A DNA stretch of 50,169 nt from an uncultured Pseudomonadales bacterium (GTDB taxonomy: Bacteria; Pseudomonadota; Gammaproteobacteria; Pseudomonadales; Azotimanducaceae): contig CALIKQ010000036.1 in NCBI GenBank assembly GCA_938017975.1, positions 1 through 50,169 of the forward strand, given 5' to 3'. Position 1 is the stretch's first letter, and each line of letters opens with the position of its first letter. The translations under genes were made by a program, and so were the position numbers. The notes beneath the pieces were generated by a model, which was not told where the DNA came from, ran no database searches, and worked only from the letters and a program-made list of their open reading frames with translations. Positions 44,323-50,169 of the stretch are shown piece after piece.

Positions 44323-44792
44323 GCAGCCTGGGGGGTCAACAAAGCGTCGAGATACTCGCCGCTTTTAAGCTCCAGCGCTGACAGCGCATTTAACTCGTCA
44401 GTGTGTTCAGGAAATAGCGGAATCATTGCGGGCCAGGCCATTGAGCCTTGTTTCTCAGCGTTGGCCTGAATGGTCATTTGTCCCCAAACATCATAAGGCT
44501 CAAACGCCTGATAGTAGATGGCAATGGCGAGCGGCACCACCTCGGAGACCAAATCTTCAAATTCACTGGGGACCGGTAGAATCGCCTCGATGCGATCAGC
44601 AATTTCATCTTCGCGATCAGCACATTTTAGCAGTCCTTCACGGTGCTCAGGTAGCTCAGCGGCCCAGCCTCGGTAGCGTTCCGCAGCGGATCGTTCGAGC
44701 CTTGCGAGACAACCAGGCCTAGCAGGGTCTGGAATGCGAGAGAGTTGAGGTGACAATAACTCCCCAAAGCTAGGGATAGTAACTTCGGTCAT
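44319..44792 (-). CDS. Uncharacterised helical protein with Fur-like promoter
   Basis: I recognise no family. From ATG 44792 (GGAG 6 bases upstream; TTG 44804 is also in frame) it is 157 aa, soluble and mostly helical, with a charged stretch ERYRGWAAELPEHREGLLKC then ADREDEIADRIEAILP, aromatic residues (YYQAFEPYDVW) in the middle and no Cys pair or signal peptide. The helix-loop-helix look with Glu and His could suit a ferritin-like or metal-binding fold, but this is only an impression. Its promoter overlaps a Fur-like box, so iron control is plausible. It converges on the GFA gene with a 4-base overlap. Confidence 0.7.
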   Translation of the reverse strand: MTEVTIPSFGELLSPQLSRIPDPARPGCLARLERSAAERYRGWAAELPEHREGLLKCADREDEIADRIEAILPVPSEFEDLVSEVVPLAIAIYYQAFEPYDVWGQMTIQANAEKQGSMAWPAMIPLFPEHTDELNALSALELKSGEYLDALLTPQAA

Positions 44793-44821
44793 TTGAGACT
44801 CCAAAAATTTAGCCAGCGGCC

Positions 44822-44850
44822 ATGATAATGAAATTATTGAGTTGGCTCAA
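44822..44850 (-). promoter_or_regulatory. Sigma70-type promoter for the uncharacterised gene 44319-44792
   Basis: Read on the minus strand: TTGAGC at 44850-44845, a 17-base spacer, and TATCAT (5 of 6) at 44827-44822, about 30 bases before the start codon. A Fur-like word lies on the -10 box, the usual place for repression. Confidence 0.5.
44824..44842. promoter_or_regulatory. Fur-like box 1
   Basis: By eye, 12 of 19 bases match the Fur consensus, with the first eight (GATAATGA) identical. It overlaps the -10 and spacer of the leftward promoter. Confidence 0.4.
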
Positions 44851-44901
44851 TTCCAGAGGCGGGTCGTTAGAGCTCATTTTAGGGTGATTGTCTTGCCATT
44901 C

Positions 44902-44920
44902 CATTATCATAAATATTATC
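44902..44920. promoter_or_regulatory. Fur-like box 2
   Basis: On the minus strand GATAAT-ATTTAT-GATAAT-G matches 13 of 19 consensus bases by eye, with the hexamer GATAAT seen twice. It lies about 80 bases upstream of box 1, on the upstream side of the leftward promoter. Confidence 0.4.
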
Positions 44921-45313
44921 ACTATGACTTATAATGCAAGTTAGCTTGAACCCATCGACGTTGAAGTGTCTGGAAAATTAGGATTTTGTTTTAGAAGAGG
45001 GCTGTCGGTCGAGAGCAGGGGATCCCAGAAAAAGTAGTAAAAATACATCTCTGATAGCCGAGGCTTTAGTGCTTTGAGGCGGGTTGGGTCACTAAAGGGA
45101 GCGCAAAATCCAAAATAGCGGCCCGAGCATCACAGATGCTTTTGCGAAGAGAATTAGGAGGCAACCGCTCTGACCCAGGCCAGACAGTGCAGCAACAACC
45201 CGTTAGCGCGAACCACTTGGGCGCTCTGCTTCGGATTCATTGGACAGGGTCATCAATTTATCTTTTCGTAAATTTAACGGTGTTAGGCACAGCAAAAGTA
45301 ACCGATTTTGCAC

Positions 45314-45343
45314 TTGCAATAGAGTGAAAATTCCAGCTATAAA
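45314..45343 (+). promoter_or_regulatory. Candidate promoter of the TonB receptor gene
   Basis: TTGCAA at 45314-45319, 18 bases, then TATAAA at 45338-45343; this would leave a leader of about 45 bases before ATG 45395. The match is moderate. Confidence 0.4.
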
Positions 45344-45394
45344 GGTGTCTGCAGTAGGAATTTAAATTGCGACACCAAAATTTGGGGGAACACA

Positions 45395-47764
45395 ATGAGA
45401 CACAATTGCATCAAAAGTACTGTGATAGCAGCGTTTACGGCGAGCCTATTTGCAGGTAGTGCAACCTTAGCCTTCGCAGAAGAAGCCTATATCGAGGAGG
45501 TTGTTGTAACCGCTCGTAAACAAGAAGAATCAGTGCAAGACGTGCCAATTGCAATCACCGCTCTGACTCAAGAGCTTGAGAATGGCTCGATTCGGAATCT
45601 TGCCGACCTTAATGGCTATGCTCCAAACCTTGTTTTTAACACGGATGGTAGCCGAGGGGGCGGTGGTGCAAACATTAATATTCGAGGAATTAGCCCGACC
45701 CGAGGCGATGACAATTCCTTCGATGCACCGATCGCAGTTGTTGTCGATGGGATCTACCTTGGTACCTCTGCCGGTCAAGTCCTAGAAAATTTTGACTTGG
45801 AGCGTGTGGAAGTGCTGCGCGGCCCTCAGGGAACACTGTTTGGAAAAAATACAGTAGGCGGAGTTGTGAATGTTATACGGAGCCGTCCAACGGGAGAGCT
45901 AGGGGGTAAGTTTAAGCTCACTGCCGGGAAAGATGGTCAGCAAGAAGTCAGAGCCGTGTTCAATACAGCGATCAGTGACACGGTTGCTCTGAAGGTGTTT
46001 GGGACCAAGATCGACTACGATGGGCACATGGACAACATCACAACAGGCAATGGCGTTGCTGAGAAAGATTACAGCGCGGGTGGTGCAACACTTTTATTCA
46101 CACCGAATGATCGTTTTGAAGCAACGCTGACGGTGGAGACTTTTGCCGATGAAGGTACGCTAGACGCCTTTCAAACAAACTACAACGTGCCAGCTGGATT
46201 ACTTCCGCAACCGCCGGCTGGGTCGCCTGAAAACGATTTCAGTGGGGGCTTTTTAACTTGTGCCATTTTCGGTACCTGCCGAACTAGCCTGGATACCCCA
46301 GAATTTTCAGAAAATGATAAAGACAATAACTATAGTCTAGATACCGATGCAGTGACGTTGAACATGGCATTAGATCTCAATGAAAACCTCACTTTAGTCT
46401 CTGTGACAGGGTATCGAGATGTTGCGGAATATCGAATCTATGATTTTGATGCCTCTGCAGCTCCGATGATTACGATCGAACGTTTTAATGAGTATGACCA
46501 GTTGAGCCAGGAAGTCAGAATCGATGGTAATTTTGATCGATTGAGTTTCACAGCTGGGATGTACTATTTCAAAAACGAATTTACTCAAGATTGGTATACG
46601 GGTGATGCGTTTTGGGGCATTTTGTTTGGCGCAAACTTGGCTAACCCCGATTTGGGTGGCCCTGGGGTAAGTGGATTAACCCTTTGCCAGATTGGAGCCT
46701 TCGCACCGGTCTATTGCGACCCGGGTATGACTGACCTGTCTCAGAACATCCATCAGATTCTCTACGAAACTCAGGAAACCGTGTCAACAGCGGTATTCGC
46801 GCAGATGGATTATGACCTGACAGACCAGCTCACCTTGACTGCGGGTTTACGTTGGACCAAGGAGGAGAAGGACTTTATCGCAGGTCAAGCTTACCTGACT
46901 CAAGCCGATCGTGAATCACTTCGGCAGTTCCCAGACTATGCAGATCTGAGCCAAGAATGGACTGAGATATCGCCAAAAGTAGGTCTTACCTATGCAATAA
47001 ATGATAGCTCTATGGCTTTCATTACATATTCTGAAGGCTTTCACTCTGGTGGATTCTTTGGGGTGAATCAGAACATCAGGGATTTCGAGCGGGATCAGTA
47101 TGACCCCGAGTATGCGAGTAATATTGAGATTGGCTACAAAAGCCAGCATCTAAATAATCGCGTGCGATTCAATGCGACCTACTTCAGGAACGATTTCGAA
47201 GATAAGCAAGAGTCTTTTGTGGCCTTGGATCCTGATACCAAAACAGTAGCATCAGTGTTTGATAATGCGGGTAGTGTGCTCTACCAAGGCATAGAGATTG
47301 AGATGCAGTACGTGTTCAACAACTACTTTAGAGGTTTTATCAATTACGGAACGCTAGAGGCTGATTACGAAGTGTTTGAGACGGATATTAATCCAAATGA
47401 TGCTGAGACCATTATTGAAGATGCATCCTTCTTAGATCCTCGTAATGCACCTGATTATACGCTGGGCATAGGAGGCACTCTGTCCGTGCCTGTTGGAGAT
47501 GGAACCGTAGAGGCCTTCGCGAAGGTGACCAAGATTGCTTCGTACGATGCATCTTTGTTGAACCTCAAACAATCTAAAGTGGATGCGCGTGAAGAGCTTT
47601 CAGTTTCAGTTGGTTACTATACTGAGAACTGGGCAATCGAAGCGTTTGGTAAGAACTTAACCGATGAGCGATTTGAGGTTTTCTTCCCGATTGCGACACT
47701 TTTTGCGGCTGGCTCTGTCAACCGTCCAAGAACTTTTGGTCTAGAATTTAGTTATCAGTTCTAG
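45395..47764 (+). CDS. TonB-dependent outer-membrane receptor
   Basis: Active importer at the outer membrane driven by TonB. Seen: a signal peptide ending around AFAEEAY, a TonB box-like IEEVVVTARKQEE right after it, the plug domain with VPIAITALTQEL, NIRGISPTRG, VVVDGIYLGTSAG and VEVLRGPQGTLFGKNTVGGVVNV, then a 22-strand-type barrel and a C-terminal FGLEFSYQF ending in Phe. At 789 aa it is normal. GGGGGAA is the ribosome site. There is no FecA-type signalling extension. The substrate could be an iron complex or an organic molecule; the type seen here is widespread in marine and sphingomonad-like degraders. A terminator follows. Confidence 0.95.
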   Translation: MRHNCIKSTVIAAFTASLFAGSATLAFAEEAYIEEVVVTARKQEESVQDVPIAITALTQELENGSIRNLADLNGYAPNLVFNTDGSRGGGGANINIRGISPTRGDDNSFDAPIAVVVDGIYLGTSAGQVLENFDLERVEVLRGPQGTLFGKNTVGGVVNVIRSRPTGELGGKFKLTAGKDGQQEVRAVFNTAISDTVALKVFGTKIDYDGHMDNITTGNGVAEKDYSAGGATLLFTPNDRFEATLTVETFADEGTLDAFQTNYNVPAGLLPQPPAGSPENDFSGGFLTCAIFGTCRTSLDTPEFSENDKDNNYSLDTDAVTLNMALDLNENLTLVSVTGYRDVAEYRIYDFDASAAPMITIERFNEYDQLSQEVRIDGNFDRLSFTAGMYYFKNEFTQDWYTGDAFWGILFGANLANPDLGGPGVSGLTLCQIGAFAPVYCDPGMTDLSQNIHQILYETQETVSTAVFAQMDYDLTDQLTLTAGLRWTKEEKDFIAGQAYLTQADRESLRQFPDYADLSQEWTEISPKVGLTYAINDSSMAFITYSEGFHSGGFFGVNQNIRDFERDQYDPEYASNIEIGYKSQHLNNRVRFNATYFRNDFEDKQESFVALDPDTKTVASVFDNAGSVLYQGIEIEMQYVFNNYFRGFINYGTLEADYEVFETDINPNDAETIIEDASFLDPRNAPDYTLGIGGTLSVPVGDGTVEAFAKVTKIASYDASLLNLKQSKVDAREELSVSVGYYTENWAIEAFGKNLTDERFEVFFPIATLFAAGSVNRPRTFGLEFSYQF

Positions 47765-47781
47765 CATCTATTGGGGTTCAG

Positions 47782-47810
47782 AAAAACCCAGCTTAGGCTG
47801 GGTTTTTTTT
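47782..47810 (+). terminator. Intrinsic terminator of the TonB receptor gene
   Basis: AAAAACCCAGC, loop TTAG, GCTGGGTTTTT and further T: an 11-base stem with an uninterrupted T tract, 18 bases after the stop codon. Confidence 0.93.
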
Positions 47811-47990
47811 GTTTAAAGCTACATGACAGTTCATAGCCATTAAGCTGAAAGGTTCTGGAAACGTCTGGTTTAGGTTGGTTGGGCAGACTTTGCAAGCCTC
47901 CCTTATGAAGAACAGAGTACGCTAGTTTCGAAAGGCGCTTTAAGGGTTTTGATGATTCTGATAAGCCTCTTCGTGGGTCGTGGACAATAA

Positions 47991-48401
47991 ATGAACGATT
48001 TCTTTAAAAATTTTGACAGTAATCCATTCCATCAGTTCTTGGGTTTAAGTTTGGCTGAGCACTCCAGAGATTACGTTCGATTGCGGCTTTATAAGAACGA
48101 AACGACCCCCTCTGGAATTGGCGGTAGCGTCAATGGCGGCGTGCTCGCTACGATGCTTGATATGGCGGGAGTTGCTGCGGTCTTTACGGATCTTAGATCT
48201 GGGTCTGAGCCAGCGGGCACTGCCGATTTGAATATTACCTATCTTCGTCAAGCACAAGGCATTTGGCTCGATGCGGAGGCAAGGGTGGTTAAGCGGGGCC
48301 GGCAGCTCTGCACGATTGAGGTACGAATCGTCAACGATTCGGGTGATCTCTGCGCCATAGGGCGCGTCCTCTATGCTTTGAAAGCCGTCCAGTCAATGTA
48401 A
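47991..48401 (+). CDS. PaaI-type hotdog-fold thioesterase
   Basis: Acyl-CoA thioesterase of the PaaI/4HBT family. Seen: NPFHQFLGLSLAEH at the start, then SVNGGVLATMLDMAGVAAV, in which the usual catalytic HGG of the family is NGG with Asn in place of His, and the following helix with Asp, then ADLNITYLRQA and the last strands. At 136 aa it is complete. The ribosome site is weak. It could release free acids from CoA and so act with the acyl-CoA synthetase at 7.5 kb. No neighbour shares its strand closely. Confidence 0.85.
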   Translation: MNDFFKNFDSNPFHQFLGLSLAEHSRDYVRLRLYKNETTPSGIGGSVNGGVLATMLDMAGVAAVFTDLRSGSEPAGTADLNITYLRQAQGIWLDAEARVVKRGRQLCTIEVRIVNDSGDLCAIGRVLYALKAVQSM

Positions 48402-48427
48402 GCTAGACGAGCGGCGACGCGCTGATT

Positions 48428-49489
48428 CTAGATCAGCAGATCTCCCACACGCTCAAAGAATTCAGATGTTGAAGCATTGCCGCCTTGGTCAACAGGGAGG
48501 CTTTGACCTGTTTCGTAAACCCGATCGATGGCCGCTTCAAGGCGCTCGGCAGCTTCTGAGTAACCCAAATAATTCATCAGCATTGCGGCTGATAGGATCG
48601 TTGCGGTCGGGTTGATGATGTTCTGGCCCTGAATATCTGGCGCGGTCCCATGAGCGGACTCAAAGTAAGCGTAGCTATCGCCATAACAGCCGGAGGGCGC
48701 AAGCCCTAAGCCGCCCATTAAGCCCGCAGACCCGTCTGACAGGATATCCCCGTAAAGGTTGGGTGTGACAACAACATCAAGCGCTTGAGGCTGGGTGATC
48801 ATCCGGCACAGAAAATCGTCAACGATGAAAGTTTCAAAGGTAATATCAGGGTAGTCTTTTGCAACTTCAAAACCGATGTCTCGAAAGTGCCCATCGGCCC
48901 TAGCCAACATGTTGTATTTTGAGGTCAAGGTGACTTTACGTTTTTGGCCACGCGATCGAGCGAGTTCAAAGGCAAATCGAATTACCCGCTCAGAACCCGC
49001 ATCAGTGATCGCTTTAATCGCGTAGCGGCCAGGCCCCAAATCTTTAAGATTGGCTCGAGCATGTTTTGAGTAGAGGTTCAGAGCTGCAAGGTCTTCAAGG
49101 TCACCCTCAAGCCCCAGGTATAGGTCCTCTAGATTTTCTCGCACGATTGTAAAATCAATGGATTCTGGCTGGCGCAGTGGCGATTGATAGCCGGGGCGCC
49201 ATTTGCACGGCCTAACATTGGCGAAGGTCTGTTTGCCCCAGCGCAGATAAAATAGCGCTTGAGTGCTGGCCCCGCTGGTGGAGCCGAAAAAGGTAGCATC
49301 AGCTTGGTCCACCATGCGTTTTGCAGATTCGGAAAAATTGTTCCCAGGGGCGCTGTCTGGGTTAGTAGCGACCGGGGGATACACAAAGCTGATTGGAAGG
49401 GCCAGGGTTTCTAGAAGCGCCACGGTGGGCGCCATTACTTCGGGGGAGGCGTCGTCTCCTAAAAATACGGCCACAGTTTTATCTGACAT
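48428..49489 (-). CDS. Isocitrate/isopropylmalate dehydrogenase family protein
   Basis: Metal- and NAD-dependent beta-decarboxylating dehydrogenase. Seen: the start VAVFLGDDASPEVM in place of the usual GDGIGPEV, LRWGKQTFANVRPCK near 95 (substrate Arg region), VTLTSKYNMLARADG near 185 with the Lys and Asn of the family, the metal-binding VTPNLYGDILSDGSAGLMGGLG near 245-265, and HGTAPDIQGQNIINPTATILS near 290. At 353 aa it is normal. The altered first motif and the non-standard context (no leu genes) suggest a tartrate- or homoisocitrate-like activity on another 2-hydroxy acid. It is divergent from the TauD-type gene. Confidence 0.9.
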   Translation of the reverse strand: MSDKTVAVFLGDDASPEVMAPTVALLETLALPISFVYPPVATNPDSAPGNNFSESAKRMVDQADATFFGSTSGASTQALFYLRWGKQTFANVRPCKWRPGYQSPLRQPESIDFTIVRENLEDLYLGLEGDLEDLAALNLYSKHARANLKDLGPGRYAIKAITDAGSERVIRFAFELARSRGQKRKVTLTSKYNMLARADGHFRDIGFEVAKDYPDITFETFIVDDFLCRMITQPQALDVVVTPNLYGDILSDGSAGLMGGLGLAPSGCYGDSYAYFESAHGTAPDIQGQNIINPTATILSAAMLMNYLGYSEAAERLEAAIDRVYETGQSLPVDQGGNASTSEFFERVGDLLI

Positions 49490-49623
49490 GCATGAAATCC
49501 TTGCTAGAGATGGCTCTAGACTAGCATCGAAATGGTATGAAGGCGTGAAGGATGTCGAAATAAGGGTTTACATTGGGATGGTGCACAAAGATGATGAGGA
49601 AGTCAGGTTGAAGGAGTTGATTG

Positions 49624-50169
49624 ATGGAGATAAACACGGAGGTGGGTCCGATTGGCGCTGAGATTCGTGGCATTGATCTTTCTCAGCCTTTATCGGCCTC
49701 AGCATATTCTGAAATACATGAGGCTTGGCTTCGCCACGGCGTCTTATTTTTTCGTGATCAAACCTTGAGCCCCTCGGCGCAAGCCGCCTTTGCTGAACAT
49801 TTTGGCGAGTTAGATGTGTATCCCTTCATGCAGGCGGTGACAGAGCATGAAAATGTGATCCCGATTGTGAAAGAAGCCGACGCAACGTTGAACTTTGGCG
49901 GCGATTGGCACACGGACACCTCCTATAAAGCGGTGCCACCGAAGGCGACACTGCTCTATGCAGTTGAAGTACCGCCTACGGGTGGGGACACTTTGTTCGC
50001 CGATGCGACTGCGGCTTTTTCAGCCTTGAGTCCTGCTTTCCAAGAGATGTTGTGCGGTCTGTCGGGGATCTACACCCCAAAAATGGTACATGGTAAAGGC
50101 GGCGGTTATCGAAATGTCTCAGCCAAAGGCCAATTGGGTGGCTCGTACGGAGGTAACGACGAGTTTGCA
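49624..50169 (+). CDS. TauD/TfdA family dioxygenase, cut by the window end
   Basis: Fe(II)/2-oxoglutarate-dependent oxygenase. The frame starts at ATG 49624 with AAGGAG 7 bases upstream and runs open to the last base, so only the first 182 residues are seen. Seen: VGPIGAEIRGIDLSQPL (the family start), HGVLFFRDQTLSP near 38, and the metal pair His96-x-Asp98 in DWHTDTSY. The distal His and Arg lie beyond the window. Taurine, 2,4-D-like ethers or alkyl sulfates are known substrates of relatives; none can be chosen here. Confidence 0.9.
   Translation, partial: MEINTEVGPIGAEIRGIDLSQPLSASAYSEIHEAWLRHGVLFFRDQTLSPSAQAAFAEHFGELDVYPFMQAVTEHENVIPIVKEADATLNFGGDWHTDTSYKAVPPKATLLYAVEVPPTGGDTLFADATAAFSALSPAFQEMLCGLSGIYTPKMVHGKGGGYRNVSAKGQLGGSYGGNDEFA

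Larger units (their letters stand above)
44793..45394. other. Divergent control region between unknown gene and TonB receptor
   Basis: About 600 bases with a leftward promoter and two Fur-like boxes near the left end and a rightward promoter near the right end, listed separately. The middle (44945-45300) has no supported gene. Confidence 0.5.

Noticed and set aside
49490-49661. Plus frame before the TauD gene from ATG 49492
   Set aside because: It has no domain, overlaps the TauD start in another frame, and lies in what should be the divergent promoter gap.

Overview
The window reads as a gene-dense chromosomal stretch from a Gram-negative heterotroph, most likely a marine-type gammaproteobacterium. 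The evidence is a TonB-dependent receptor, lipoprotein and Tat signals, a Uup-type ABC-F ATPase, a PQQ dehydrogenase, a P450, and acyl-CoA and polyamine catabolism genes. This placement is an inference from gene content; there is no rRNA, tRNA or marker gene. I saw no insertion sequence, phage gene, CRISPR array or tRNA. Coding density is high, and the genes are short operons on both strands.

Left part (1-16 kb): oxidation of a small or hydrophobic organic substrate. A Tat-exported molybdenum hydroxylase with its 2Fe-2S subunit is followed by a ThuA-like protein and an SDR. Then come a periplasmic quinohemoprotein alcohol dehydrogenase, an acyl-CoA synthetase, a D-aminoacylase-type amidohydrolase, a secreted SxxK serine hydrolase, and an SDR divergent from a cytochrome P450 with an NTF2-like partner. 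Alcohol to aldehyde to acid to acyl-CoA is the natural reading, but the substrate cannot be named from sequence.

Middle (16-26 kb): GST/DUF1232 pair, Uup ATPase, PhyH dioxygenase/DoxX pair, then a GPH-type transporter followed by an SxxK hydrolase and a type-B carboxylesterase.

26-35 kb: a polyamine block. A SpuC-like aminotransferase is divergent from a run of lipoprotein amidohydrolase, unknown membrane protein, glutamine-synthetase-like ligase (PuuA type), FAD amine oxidase (PuuB type) and an agmatinase-family ureohydrolase. Beside it lies a divergent pair of paralogous phosphoribosyltransferases and a gamma-carbonic-anhydrase-like protein.

35-50 kb: ManC/AlgA, a periplasmic dienelactone hydrolase, an unknown membrane protein, a decayed open frame, a winged-helix protein, a CurA-like reductase, a second GPH transporter, twin NTF2-like proteins, a GFA-type zinc protein, an unknown protein under a Fur-like promoter, a TonB receptor with a clear terminator, a PaaI-type thioesterase, an isopropylmalate-dehydrogenase-family enzyme, and a TauD-type dioxygenase cut by the window end.

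The most interesting unexplained items are the paired phosphoribosyltransferases, the unknown membrane protein coupled to the glutamylpolyamine ligase, the Fur-like control region at 44.8 kb, and the broken frame at 38.9-39.3 kb.
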